From NCBI GenBank assembly GCA_002084425.1, contig NBLN01000005.1, forward strand, positions 37,360-101,359: a stretch of DNA of 64,000 nucleotides, in the 5' to 3' direction. Made by a program: the position numbers and the translations under genes. The stretch comes from Desulfobacteraceae bacterium 4572_130 (GTDB lineage Bacteria > Desulfobacterota > Desulfobacteria > Desulfobacterales > Desulfobacteraceae). The notes beneath the pieces are model-generated. The model was not told the DNA's origin and made no database searches. It saw only the letters and a list, made by a program, of their open reading frames with translations. Each line of letters opens with the position of its first letter. The stretch's first letter is position 1. Shown in pieces: positions 9,256 through 17,969 of this stretch.

Positions 9256-10962
9256 ATGTCTAAAAAAATTCTTATTATTGGAGCTGTTGCCCTAGGACCT
9301 AAAGTTGCCTGTAGATTAAGACGCCTTGATCCTAATGCTGAAATAACTCTTATTGATAAAGATGAGCTTATATCCTATGGTGGATGCGGCATACCTTATT
9401 ATATTGGTGGTGATATTCCTGAACTTAAAGGGCTTTACTCAACCATTGCCCATCAAATTAGAGACACAAAATTTTTTCTTAAAAATAAAAGAGTTAATGT
9501 ATTAACACAAACAAAAGCTTTATCTATAAATAGATCTGAAAAAAAACTTCTAGTACAATATTTAAAAAATAATAAACAAGAAAATTTAGAATATGATAAA
9601 CTTGTAATTGCAACAGGTGCAACACCTGTAAGACCGCCATTGCCCGGAGCTGATCTCCCCAATGTCTTTGTTCTTTCAAATCTTCATCATGCTAAAAATA
9701 TAAAAAAAATTATATCAAATGGAAAAGTTGAAAATGCTGTTGTAATAGGTGCCGGAGCAATTGGCATTGAAATGGCTGAAGCTTTAACTGATTTATGGGG
9801 AATTAAAACAACACTCATTGAAATGGCTGATCAGGTTCTGCCAACAGCCCTGGGAAGAAATATTTCAAAAATTCTAGAAAAGGAACTTAAAAATAATAAT
9901 GTTACAGTTTTAACATCAGAAAAAGTATTACAAATAAATGGTAATATAAAAACAGGGGTTGAATCAATACAAACAACAAGCTCAAATATTCCATGTAATA
10001 TGGTTATTTTAGCAGTAGGTGTTAGACCTAATTCTGAGTTGGCTGCAAATGCTGGTCTTGCTCTTGGAACAAATAAAGGAATTTTTGTTAATCAATTAAT
10101 GCAAACCACTGATCCTGATATTTATGCTGGGGGAGATTGCGTAGAAATTACAAATCTTGTTAATGGACAATCAACCTTAATGCCGCTTGGTTCCCTTGCA
10201 AATAGGCAGGGACGAATAATTGCTACAAATATAAATGGAGAGTGTGAACATTTTAAAGGTACGGTAGGAACCTTTTGTATTAAAGTATTTAATATGGGAT
10301 TTGCCAAGACAGGTCTTACAGTAAACCAAGCAAAAAATTCAGGTTTTGATCCTGTTTATTCAATTGTAACACAATCTGATAGAGCACACTTTTATCCTGA
10401 TTCAAAATTCATGTATATGAAACTTATTGCTGATAGAAAAACACAAAAAATATTGGGAGTAGAAGCCTGTGGACAACAAGGTGATTCTGTAAAGGCAAGA
10501 GTAGATGCAGTTGCTCCTTTATTGCAATTTAATGCAACTGTAAGTGATATAACCACAATAGAAACAGGATATGCACCACCATATGCTTCTGCAATGGATA
10601 TTATAAATAATGCAGGAAATTGTCTTGATAATACTATTAAAGGAAGTCACAAACCCATTGATGTTATAGATTTTCTTAGAAAATTTAAAAATAGAAAAAT
10701 TAAAGTTCTTGATGTTAGAAGCAATATTCAGGCAGCACCATTTGTAAAAAAATATGGTGATATATGGATAAATATTCCACAAAATGAAGTTTTAGATAAA
10801 CTTGATAAAATTCCAGCAAATGAACCTTTGTATATCTTGTGCGGTTCTGGACCTCGCTCCTATGAAATTCAAGTTTTGCTTGCAAGTAAAGGTATAACTA
10901 ATACAAGAAATATCCAGGGAGGCTATGGAATGGTTCTTGCTGTTCAAGGACCTTTGATTTAG
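9256..10962 (+). CDS. CoA-disulfide reductase / NADH oxidase-like flavoenzyme with C-terminal rhodanese domain
   Basis: 568 residues. Domains in order: FAD-binding Rossmann (1-110), NAD(P)H-binding with GAGAIGIEMAEAL (about 165-180), dimerisation domain, then a rhodanese domain (about 470-568). The redox cysteine is C44 in YGGCGIPYY, as in CoA-disulfide reductases and Npsr-type NAD(P)H sulfur reductases. The rhodanese active-site cysteine is C529 in LCGSGPRS. The N-terminal FAD motif is IIGAVALGPK, slightly off the usual GGxAGG. Known relatives reduce CoA persulfide or polysulfide with NAD(P)H. An excellent ribosome-binding site (AGGAGG) precedes the ATG. It is monocistronic. Confidence 0.88.
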   Translation: MSKKILIIGAVALGPKVACRLRRLDPNAEITLIDKDELISYGGCGIPYYIGGDIPELKGLYSTIAHQIRDTKFFLKNKRVNVLTQTKALSINRSEKKLLVQYLKNNKQENLEYDKLVIATGATPVRPPLPGADLPNVFVLSNLHHAKNIKKIISNGKVENAVVIGAGAIGIEMAEALTDLWGIKTTLIEMADQVLPTALGRNISKILEKELKNNNVTVLTSEKVLQINGNIKTGVESIQTTSSNIPCNMVILAVGVRPNSELAANAGLALGTNKGIFVNQLMQTTDPDIYAGGDCVEITNLVNGQSTLMPLGSLANRQGRIIATNINGECEHFKGTVGTFCIKVFNMGFAKTGLTVNQAKNSGFDPVYSIVTQSDRAHFYPDSKFMYMKLIADRKTQKILGVEACGQQGDSVKARVDAVAPLLQFNATVSDITTIETGYAPPYASAMDIINNAGNCLDNTIKGSHKPIDVIDFLRKFKNRKIKVLDVRSNIQAAPFVKKYGDIWINIPQNEVLDKLDKIPANEPLYILCGSGPRSYEIQVLLASKGITNTRNIQGGYGMVLAVQGPLI

Positions 10963-11082
10963 AATTATATGTGATAAACTTGTAAAAAAAATACTGGAAT
11001 TTCAATGAAATAGATAACATCGTGCCAAGCTTCATATACAAGCTATAGTATTTCTTAAAGAAGTTTTGAAAGAATCTACAGC

Positions 11083-11178
11083 AACTACTATGAGGCAGAT
11101 CTGGTTATTAGTTCTTGGTTTGCCTCACAATAAAACATAAAAAAATATTAAGTAATTATAAATTCTTTCATATAAAAA
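11083..11178 (+). repeat. Dispersed repeat, family A, copy 2
   Basis: Contains GAGGCAGATCTGGTT, GGTTTGCCTCACAA and AAGTAATTATAAATTC, the family core. It fills much of the spacer between the flavoenzyme and the fusion gene. Confidence 0.75.
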
Positions 11179-11226
11179 TAAATAATAAAAGTACCAATTG
11201 CAAGTTAGAGCTGGAAAAATTAATAA

Positions 11227-12195
11227 TCATAAACTGGAAACTAGATTTTTAACTTTTATTTCAATTTTATCTCTGATTTTTCTTACCTCATTAATTGTTT
11301 TATCTGCAGGATCTGGAAGATTCCAATCTTCAATTTTACATCCAGGTACAACAGGGCATACCTGATCACAACCCATTGTTATAATTATATTTGGTAAAAT
11401 ATTTTTAATTACATGGTCAAAGGAACAAGGTTTAATAAATGCAATATCAAGTCCTTTTTCAGCCATAACTTGAACTGCTTTTTTGTTAATAAATTTTGCA
11501 GGATTAGAACCTGCACTTATAACATTAATTTTATCCTGTGCAATGTTTTTTGCAAAACTTGCAGCTATTTGGCTTCTTCCTGCATTTTCTCTGCAAACAA
11601 AAAAAATTGTTTTTCTATTTTTAAAAGGCTTAAATATTTTATTGCCAAGTTTTTTAATATCATCTTTTACATGGGGATGGTTTTCAAGCTCACCACGATG
11701 ATCAATTCTGCGGTAACATAAACTATCTATAAATTCTGCGCCCAAAGCATCAAAAAAATATTTTGCAGTAAGTTTAATTCCATCAAAGAGATTTTCCCCT
11801 TTTGTTGCTCCAACAGATAAAAGAATTCCTTTTCTATTGAACTCACCTGAATCTTTAATCTTTAATCTATATTTTCTTGACCAAAGAGTCTGCATTCTAT
11901 CAATTAAAATCTTAATTTGTGCAGGAAATGTATAAAAATATACAGGAGTTGATAAAACAATAATATCTGCCTTTCTAAAAAAGGGAAAAATCTCTTGTTC
12001 AAAAGAATCTTTAAGAATACAAAAACCTATTTTTTCACAAGTTTTGCATCCTGTACATGGCATATATTGAAAGTCTGAAGAATTTAAAAGTTTTGTTTCA
12101 AACCCATGTTTATCAGCTTGTTTAAGAAAAAGAGAAACAAGGGCATAGGTATTTCCATTTTTTCTTGGACTTCCGTTTAATGCAAGAACATACAT
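11227..12195 (-). CDS. Fusion of Fe-S flavoprotein (NADPH-dependent FMN reductase fold) and arsenate reductase/LMW phosphatase
   Basis: 322 residues in two domains. Residues 1-190 are a flavodoxin-like FMN reductase with LNGSPRKNGNT and a cysteine set C47-x2-C50-x2-C53-x5-C59, the iron-sulfur flavoprotein pattern. Residues 195-322 are a low-molecular-weight phosphatase/thioredoxin-type ArsC domain with the P-loop C201-x5-R207 (VCRENAGRSQ), resolving cysteine candidates C276 and C280 in MGCDQVCP, and DWNLPDPADK, typical of ArsC. One reading is arsenate reduction (or other phosphatase-type chemistry) with electrons fed by the fused flavin/Fe-S domain. No ars genes are adjacent. It follows the broken FKBP gene by two bases, so they are co-transcribed. 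Confidence 0.85.
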   Translation of the reverse strand: MYVLALNGSPRKNGNTYALVSLFLKQADKHGFETKLLNSSDFQYMPCTGCKTCEKIGFCILKDSFEQEIFPFFRKADIIVLSTPVYFYTFPAQIKILIDRMQTLWSRKYRLKIKDSGEFNRKGILLSVGATKGENLFDGIKLTAKYFFDALGAEFIDSLCYRRIDHRGELENHPHVKDDIKKLGNKIFKPFKNRKTIFFVCRENAGRSQIAASFAKNIAQDKINVISAGSNPAKFINKKAVQVMAEKGLDIAFIKPCSFDHVIKNILPNIIITMGCDQVCPVVPGCKIEDWNLPDPADKTINEVRKIRDKIEIKVKNLVSSL

Positions 12196-12197
12196 AT

Positions 12198-12846
12198 TTA
12201 TTTTTCTATTCCAAGAAGTTCAATTTCAAAAATTAAAGTTGCACCAGGTGGAATAATATTTCCAGACCCCCTATCTCCATAGCCAAGGGAAGATGGAATA
12301 AAAATTTCCCATTTTGATCCAACATTCATAAGTTTAAGAGCTTCTGAAAATCCTTTTATAACACCATTTATACTAAAAGTTGCAGGTTCACCTCTTTTAT
12401 ATGAAGAATCAAATTCTTTTCCATCTATTGTTGTACCTTTATAATGACATTCTACACTAGCATTATCCTTTGGTAAAACACCTTTACCTTTTTTTATAAC
12501 TTTATAGAAATGCAGCACCCTCAGCCTTATTTTCCTCAAGATTTTTTTTATTTAATTCCATTTGTTTTTGCCTTATTTTATTTTGAAAAATGTTTATAAC
12601 CTCTTTCATTTCTTTATCTGTTAAAAGACCTTTTTTATTAAGTAAACTTGTTTTAACACCTTTAATAAACAAATCCACATTAAGATTAAAATCTTTTTTT
12701 ACATTATCACCTATGTTAAAACCAAGTGCATAACTTATTTTTTCATTCTGAGTTTTTAAAATAGTCTCCTTTGCAAAGGCTTGAAATCCTGAACCAAAAA
12801 TAAAAACTGAGAATAGAAAAATAAAAACTTTTTTTAAAAAAACCAT
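12198..12846 (-). pseudogene. FKBP-type peptidyl-prolyl isomerase (FkpA/Mip-like), disrupted by deletion and frameshift
   Basis: Two overlapping frames make one recognisable protein. The first (12502-12846, ATG behind AGGAGGTG) has a signal peptide and the FKBP N-terminal dimerisation domain and stops right after ENKAEGAAFL. The second (12198-12539) has a full FKBP core, from YKVIKKGKG through EFDSSYKRGEPATF to the final ELLGIEK. In intact relatives about 15-18 residues lie between these points. So roughly 50 bases are missing at about 12505-12520 and the frame is shifted. The C-terminal part could still be made as a cytoplasmic FKBP from TTG 12539, but export is lost. A sequencing error alone would not explain the missing linker. 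Confidence 0.75.
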
Positions 12847-12974
12847 TAACACCTCCTGTAATAAATTAATAAATAATGGGCTCGTAAAAAGTCCAAAATT
12901 AAAATATAAGATAGTATTGTTCCCAACTCCATAAGACTCTGATACCTTCCATATATAAATATATAAGGTATAGT

Positions 12975-13040
12975 GTTTTAAAATCTTGAAAAAATACTAT
13001 AACAAAGTAGTAGATGGAGAATTTTTACTACGCCATCAAC
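12975..13040 (-). repeat. Dispersed repeat, family B, copy 2
   Basis: Reads (reverse complement) as GATGGCGTAGTAAAAATTCT, CTACTTTGTTATAG and TATTTTTTCAAGATTTT. It is the clearest family B copy. The spacer upstream (12885-12970) also holds a block shared with 30.98 kb. Confidence 0.6.
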
Positions 13041-13064
13041 TATTAATTATAAGGAAAAACTTTA

Positions 13065-13616
13065 ATGAATAAAATTACAGATCTTCTTTTTGAGGCAAAC
13101 ATTTTAAAGGAATTACCAAGATCAGGCTATTATTTTCTTGGGTCTGGGCATGAAAATGTTGCAGAGCATTCATTTATGACAGCTTTTATTGCTTTTATAA
13201 TTTCCCAAATAGTGCCTGACCTTGATTCTGAAAAACTTATTACAATGGCTTTAATACATGATCTGCCCGAGGCAAGAACAGGAGATTTAAATTATGTACA
13301 AAAAAAATATGTAAAAAAAATGGAGGGAAAAGCAGTATCTGATATGACTCAAGGCCTCTTATTTGGCAAGAGCATTAAAAAGCTTATAAAAGAATTCAAT
13401 CAAGGTGAGACCGTTGAAGCAAAACTTGCAAATGATGCTGATCAATTATCTTTTATTCTAGAGCTTAAAAAACTCCAAGATACTGGGGCAAAATCTCCTG
13501 AAAAATGGCTGCCTATAGTGATTAAACGTGTTAAAACTAAAATTGGCAAAAAACTTGCTAAAAATATTATGTCTTCTAATTGGGACAACTGGTGGATGAA
13601 TAATTATTCTGATTAA
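13065..13616 (+). CDS. HD-domain phosphohydrolase, YfbR/HDDC2-like 5'-deoxynucleotidase
   Basis: 183 residues. Metal ligands of the HD fold are visible: H35 in VAEHSF, H65-D66 in ALIHDLPEA, with E69 and D74 (TGDLN), and a later aspartate in ANDADQLSFI. This pattern is that of the YfbR/HDDC2 group, which dephosphorylates deoxynucleoside 5'-monophosphates in the cytoplasm using a divalent metal. The ATG follows TAAGGAAA. It is monocistronic and is followed by a hairpin. Confidence 0.82.
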   Translation: MNKITDLLFEANILKELPRSGYYFLGSGHENVAEHSFMTAFIAFIISQIVPDLDSEKLITMALIHDLPEARTGDLNYVQKKYVKKMEGKAVSDMTQGLLFGKSIKKLIKEFNQGETVEAKLANDADQLSFILELKKLQDTGAKSPEKWLPIVIKRVKTKIGKKLAKNIMSSNWDNWWMNNYSD

Positions 13617-13621
13617 TTAGC

Positions 13622-13656
13622 ATGGCCAGAAACTAAAATTATTAGTATCTGGCCAT
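13622..13656. terminator. Hairpin after the HD hydrolase gene
   Basis: Perfect 9-bp arms ATGGCCAGA (13622-13630) and TCTGGCCAT (13648-13656) with a 17-base loop, six bases after the stop codon. No clean U-run follows, so a terminator role is only likely. The sequence just after it (AACACTTATAAAAATTT) recurs near 43165. Confidence 0.5.
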
Positions 13657-13761
13657 AACAAATAATGAAACACTTATAAAAATTTTAAAAAAGCCTTTAT
13701 ATTTTTTCTAGTGTTTTTATTAGGTTCTAATTTAGAATTTAAATCTCTATTTTATACAATT

Positions 13762-14124
13762 TTATGCAAATAAATTATCAGGTTTATATAAATGTGTACC
13801 TTCAATAACTTTAATACCTGTTTTAGCATTAATTTTTTGAATTAAAATTTCTTTTTCAGGACAATGATCAACAATACATGGAGCTATATGAAGTTTAGTT
13901 GGTTGTTCTTTATTTTGAAAATTCCATGATGCAAGTTGTGCAAGTCGTGTAACTATACCAGTTCCAGGACATCCTCCACAACCTAGGATACCTAGAAGTT
14001 CCGCATCTTTATCATAACAGCTAAACTCGCCATTTCTTCTATTAAATCCAACCATACACCTTGAGCAGGCTATACAAATATCATCCATTACATTGTTGCA
14101 TCCAACAATTAATATTTTTTCCAT
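13762..14124 (-). CDS. CGGC-domain protein (cysteine-rich, probable metal binding)
   Basis: 120 residues. It matches the CGGC family: an N-terminal IVGCNNVMDDICIACSRCM with several cysteines, the signature LGCGGCPGTGIV, and the later IAPCIVDHCP. The family is found in anaerobes and is presumed to bind metal or Fe-S; no function is established. The ATG is preceded by a weak AAAAAGGTG site. It is monocistronic, with a family A repeat just upstream. Confidence 0.8.
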   Translation of the reverse strand: MEKILIVGCNNVMDDICIACSRCMVGFNRRNGEFSCYDKDAELLGILGCGGCPGTGIVTRLAQLASWNFQNKEQPTKLHIAPCIVDHCPEKEILIQKINAKTGIKVIEGTHLYKPDNLFA

Positions 14125-14133
14125 TTTTTCACC

Positions 14134-14230
14134 TTTTTATATGAAAGAATTTATACAACTACTACTTAATTTTTTTTCATGTTCGTTCTAAGGTAAACCA
14201 ATAATCACACCTGCCTTATAGCAGTTATTA
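14134..14230 (-). repeat. Dispersed repeat, family A, copy 3 (diverged)
   Basis: Has TATACAACTACTACTTAAT, AAGGTAAACCA and CTGCCTTATAGCAG in the family order, with more changes than other copies. Confidence 0.55.
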
Positions 14231-14253
14231 AATAATTTTATATAACATCAACA

Positions 14254-14802
14254 TTACTGGCTGGGAAGAATATTTGAAAACTGATATTCCTCAACTTTTT
14301 CTCCAATTGACAGTTCATAATCATTCTCACCCCATTGCTCAATTGTAAGATAAAAGGTCCCTGTTTTGTCATCAGCATAATCCCACTTAAAAACTTCTTT
14401 TCCTAAATCAGAATTATTTTTATAAAATAATGCTCCACCTGTTTCATCTAGATAATATTGTTTTTCCTTAAAAAAAATTGTATCAGGAGGTTTACTAAAT
14501 TCTTTGATTTTGTTTATTGTTTGAATATCAAGTTGTTGAAAAGGCATTTTTTTTGTAATACACCATAAATCCTCATCATCAATTTCTCTTTCAAGAAAAA
14601 TAGTTTCATCATGACTTGAAAGCTGCCATTCATAGGTAATATCATTTTGTCCCCAATCATATCTGCCAGCTGAAATAACTTCCCATGTTTTAAGATTATA
14701 ATCCACATAATACCCTTTTTTCAGGTTTGCAAGAATTAAATCTGAAATTGGATCAGGGTCAACAGTTGTTTTTTTTCTTTTAAAAAAATCTTTTAATCCC
14801 AT
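14254..14802 (-). CDS. DUF4178 family protein
   Basis: 182 residues, no signal peptide or membrane segment. The short basic start MGLKDFFKRKK is followed by a beta-rich domain with repeated aromatic/acidic strands such as YEWQLSSHDETIFLE and WDYADDKTGTFYLTIE, the DUF4178 pattern. Function is unknown. It is the last gene of a four-gene minus-strand cluster (K+ channel, YbjN-like, PspA, DUF4178) and begins 18 bases after pspA. DUF4178 proteins are commonly found beside PspA, which suggests a membrane-stress role. Confidence 0.72.
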   Translation of the reverse strand: MGLKDFFKRKKTTVDPDPISDLILANLKKGYYVDYNLKTWEVISAGRYDWGQNDITYEWQLSSHDETIFLEREIDDEDLWCITKKMPFQQLDIQTINKIKEFSKPPDTIFFKEKQYYLDETGGALFYKNNSDLGKEVFKWDYADDKTGTFYLTIEQWGENDYELSIGEKVEEYQFSNILPSQ

Positions 14803-14820
14803 TATTTTATTCCAGAGGTT

Positions 14821-15525
14821 TTATGATATCCCCATTTTTTTTTTAAGTTCCATAAGGCTTTCTGATGCTTTTACTGTGCCTTTATCTTCCAAAACAGCAT
14901 CTATTTCACTGTCAATTGAAGTACTATCTTCTGTAATTTCTCCATATGCCTGAGCAAGGGATTCGTCTTCTTCCACCTTTGCCTTCATTTTTTCCAGCAT
15001 ACTAATTGTAGATGAGGAATCAATATTTGCAAGTTGAGCATTTATTTTTTTTGTTGATGCTGCTGTCTTTGCCCTTGCTTTAAGTGTTATAAGATCATTT
15101 TCATAGGATGTTATTGTAGTTTTAAGTTTATTGACTTTTGAATTAAGGTCATTGGATTTTGTTTCATAACTTAAAGCTTCGTTTGAAAGTCTTTGTGCTT
15201 CATGTTTCTTTTCTTCTTTTTTATTTAATGCCTGTGTTGCCATGCGTTCAGCTTCCTTGCCATCCAATTCTTTATTTTCCATTTTTTGCAAAAGAAGCAT
15301 TGCCTTGCGTTCATAATCTGATGCAAGATTTTTATTTTTTGCAGCCTCTTTTTTTGTTCTTATGATAATTCCCTTAACTTGAGCAAGACTTGTCATTGCA
15401 CCGGAAAGATCTTTTTTTAAATCTCTAATTCCCTGTTCAGTCATTTTAATGGGATCTTCCATTTTATCAATAACTGAATGTGCCTGAGATGCTCCTACTT
15501 TAAATAATCTTTTGAAAAATGACAT
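14821..15525 (-). CDS. pspA: PspA/IM30 family phage-shock-type protein
   Basis: 234 residues, almost all predicted helix with long coiled-coil heptads. The N-terminus MSFFKRLFKVGASQAHSVIDK is the amphipathic helix typical of PspA/Vipp1. PspA proteins polymerise on the inner membrane and protect it during stress; they belong to the ESCRT-III superfamily. The ATG has an AGGAG site nearby (AAAGGAG). There is no pspF or sigma-54 promoter evident here, so control differs from enterics. It sits between YbjN-like and DUF4178 genes. Confidence 0.87.
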   Translation of the reverse strand: MSFFKRLFKVGASQAHSVIDKMEDPIKMTEQGIRDLKKDLSGAMTSLAQVKGIIIRTKKEAAKNKNLASDYERKAMLLLQKMENKELDGKEAERMATQALNKKEEKKHEAQRLSNEALSYETKSNDLNSKVNKLKTTITSYENDLITLKARAKTAASTKKINAQLANIDSSSTISMLEKMKAKVEEDESLAQAYGEITEDSTSIDSEIDAVLEDKGTVKASESLMELKKKMGIS

Positions 15526-15621
15526 ATTATTTTTTACTCCTTTATATATTTATTTATAAAAGAACTTTTGTATTACTATGATTATTTATCTTAATCCCCA
15601 TAATAAAAAAAAAGGATCTTC

Positions 15622-16017
15622 TTATTTTTTTATATAGCCTAGAAGTTCTGCACCATATTCTGATAAAGCAAGGGATAATGCATGAATTGAAGCTTCAAGC
15701 TCATTTCTATCTAAATTTTCCAATTGTAAAGTATCTCGAAAAATAACATAATTTTCATTTTCATCAATAACAAATGCTCCATGAACAAGTTCTCTATTTA
15801 ATTGAAGTAAGCGTTTATATAAATTATCAGTTTTATTAGGAACCTTCATTATAATTTGTTCCAGAACAACAATTGGAGCTTCACAATCTATAACTAAATT
15901 TTTTATTCCATTTTCTTCATCTTCAACTATAACAAGCTCTTCTGTTTTATCTTCTTTAATAATAGATATTTCCATTTCATTTAAAAATTCTTTTATAAGA
16001 TTAAATTTATCTTGCAT
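15622..16017 (-). CDS. YbjN-like domain protein
   Basis: 131 residues, acidic, cytoplasmic. The fold signature is of the YbjN/type III chaperone-like group: paired strands with VIVEDEENGIKNLVIDCEAP and LLQLNRELVHGAFVIDENEN, then a C-terminal helix. A role as a small chaperone or adaptor is possible. It is preceded by GGAGAGACC and lies between the K+ channel and pspA genes, which suggests a shared membrane-homeostasis function. Confidence 0.65.
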   Translation of the reverse strand: MQDKFNLIKEFLNEMEISIIKEDKTEELVIVEDEENGIKNLVIDCEAPIVVLEQIIMKVPNKTDNLYKRLLQLNRELVHGAFVIDENENYVIFRDTLQLENLDRNELEASIHALSLALSEYGAELLGYIKK

Positions 16018-16052
16018 GGTCTCTCCTTATTAAAATTTTAAGTGGGGATAAG

Positions 16053-16103
16053 GTCTTAAAAAAATATTATAACAAAGTATAGAAAGAATTTTTACGACAC
16101 CAT
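16053..16103 (-). repeat. Dispersed repeat, family B, copy 3 (overlaps a CDS end)
   Basis: Reads as GATGGTGTCGTAAAAATTC followed by TACTTTGTTATAATATTTTT. It supplies the last codons and stop of the K+ channel gene. Confidence 0.55.
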
Positions 16104-17141
16104 CATATCAGGTCTTTCCAATCCAATTATAATAATAAAATCATTTTCCTTTAAAACATAGTTGCTATTGGGATTTACAAAAAATTTATCACTTAATTTA
16201 TCTTTAATTCCAATGCAGATTATATCTTTTTTTTCTTTTAATTCACACATGGCATGGAAAAATGATTTCCCAATAAGATAAGACGGTATTTTAATTTTGT
16301 AAAGGTCATTGCCATAATGATTACTTACAAGCTCACTAATAAGTCTTGTAATGCCATGGTCAAGGGCTGCTTGAACAAGAAGATTTGTGGAAAGCTCACC
16401 TACAACAATTATTTCATCTGCCTTTGCTATTTTACAATGAGCAATATTTTTAGAAGACATGAGTTCAACACAAGTATAAAGATTTGGATTATAATTTTTT
16501 ATAGTCATTATATTAAGAATAGTTTTTGCATCTCTAGAATAAGAATCAAGTAAATCATCTGCAAGTATTATAACAGCAGCAGCCTTTTTTGCATGGGCTC
16601 TGGAAAGAGAATTTGAATCAATTTGTCCATGAATAAAAAAAACATTTTCTTCTTCACTGGGTTTTTCATTTATATCAGCAATTATCACAATAGGCATATG
16701 CTTAGATTTTAAGTCTGCCTTTATTTCTGATATAATTGTTTCACCCCTGAAATTCCAACCACATATAATAAAATGATTTGCAAGATTAATTTTTTTCATA
16801 CCCCTTTTTTCCATAAATTTATTTTCAACAAACATTCCTGCAACAGTTGCAGTTAAAAGTCCAAGAAGTCCTATTCCTGAAATCATCACAAAAAATGCAA
16901 CAATTCGTCCACCAACAGTTATTGGAGAAATATCACCATATCCAACAGTCGTCATGGTAACAATCGACCACCACAAACCATCGAAAAAACTAATATTTTT
17001 TTCAAAAAAAACTAGGAATACACTACCAATTAAAAGCACAAGAAAAGCAAAAATAAAAATTTTATGAATTTTTTCCCTTGCAAAAATAATAAATATTCTT
17101 TTTATGGCAAAAAATATATTCAGCATATTTTTATTATTCAC
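16092..17141 (-). CDS. Two-TM potassium channel with RCK (TrkA-N/TrkA-C) domains
   Basis: 349 residues. The first membrane segment is about residues 25-46, the pore helix and selectivity filter TVGYGD are at 65-70, and the second membrane segment is at 78-103. A cytoplasmic RCK domain begins at HFIICGWNFRGE (in place of the usual GxGxxG) and a TrkA-C domain is at the C-terminus. This is the MthK/Kch-like architecture: a ligand-gated K+ channel. The last four codons (MMVS) are part of a dispersed repeat. It appears to be first in the cluster with YbjN-like, PspA and DUF4178. Confidence 0.92.
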   Translation of the reverse strand: MNNKNMLNIFFAIKRIFIIFAREKIHKIFIFAFLVLLIGSVFLVFFEKNISFFDGLWWSIVTMTTVGYGDISPITVGGRIVAFFVMISGIGLLGLLTATVAGMFVENKFMEKRGMKKINLANHFIICGWNFRGETIISEIKADLKSKHMPIVIIADINEKPSEEENVFFIHGQIDSNSLSRAHAKKAAAVIILADDLLDSYSRDAKTILNIMTIKNYNPNLYTCVELMSSKNIAHCKIAKADEIIVVGELSTNLLVQAALDHGITRLISELVSNHYGNDLYKIKIPSYLIGKSFFHAMCELKEKKDIICIGIKDKLSDKFFVNPNSNYVLKENDFIIIIGLERPDMMVS

Positions 17142-17204
17142 ATGTTTTTTAATTTTTTCAAGTTATAGATTTCTATATAAATTATGGATTGTGAATATAA
17201 TATA

Positions 17205-17300
17205 TATTTTATATAAAAAACGTATAACTACTTAATATTCTTTTATATTTCGTTGTGAGTCAATCCAAGAACTAAAAACCAGATCTGCCTTAAGGCACTT
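17205..17300 (-). repeat. Dispersed repeat, family A, copy 4
   Basis: Has TATAACTACTTAATATTC, AATCCAAGAACTAAAAACC and AGATCTGCCTTAAGGCA. The last part is a perfect palindrome (TGCCTTAAGGCA). Confidence 0.75.
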
Positions 17301-17344
17301 GGCAAAGCAATCATGAAAAATTGCCAATATAGATATTAAATAAA

Positions 17345-17680
17345 ATGCTAATTAAAAAACATAAAATCAAATTACTTGAAAATAAAATAAAGTGCCTTGG
17401 AATAAAAAAAGAAGATATTAAAGAAAAATTTATAAAAGCATCTGGCAAAGGCGGCCAAAAGGTTAACAAATCATCTTCAGCAGTATTTTTAAAACATATT
17501 CCAACTAGTATATGTGTAAAAGTAGGGTCATCAAGATATCAGCATTTAAATAGATTTCTTGCTTTAAGATCTCTTGTTGAAAAAATTCAAGAAAAAAAAA
17601 GAATAAAATCTGAAAAAATAAAAATAATTGAAAAATTAAAAAAACAGAAAAGAAAAAGAAAAAAAAGAGCAAAATATTAA
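17345..17680 (+). CDS. Release-factor-like GGQ protein (ArfB/C12orf65-type ribosome rescue)
   Basis: 111 residues. The GGQ peptidyl-tRNA hydrolysis motif is G36-G37-Q38 in SGKGGQKVNK. It lacks the codon-recognition domains of RF1/RF2. The C-terminus is a very basic tail (KKQKRKRKKRAKY), as in ArfB and mitochondrial C12orf65, which insert the tail into the empty mRNA channel of stalled ribosomes. The predicted role is rescue of non-stop ribosomes. No strong ribosome-binding site is seen. It is monocistronic. Confidence 0.82.
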   Translation: MLIKKHKIKLLENKIKCLGIKKEDIKEKFIKASGKGGQKVNKSSSAVFLKHIPTSICVKVGSSRYQHLNRFLALRSLVEKIQEKKRIKSEKIKIIEKLKKQKRKRKKRAKY

Positions 17681-17969
17681 TAATTCCATAAATAATTGAA
17701 AATTTAAATTATAGAGCATCGCGCTAATCTTCAGGTGCAAAATGTGGTATTCCGTGAAAAATAAAATTCCACATATAGTACTTTTAAAAATTGAAAAAAG
17801 ACTAGAACAAAGTAAATAAAGAGTTGTTACAATACTATCAATTTTTTAAATACTTGATTTTGATTTCTATTGATGTTGTTTATGATTTAGCTTTGTAATA
17901 TTATCAGCTTGGTTTATAATTTTCTTGTATTTTCCCAGAGTATAAAAAAATCATAAAGGACTACTTAAT
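17681..17969. other. Intergenic region before serB with family B copy 4
   Basis: A family B copy lies at about 17781-17840 (minus orientation: ACTAGAACAAAGTAAATAAA). No gene or clear promoter seen in the rest. Confidence 0.4.
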
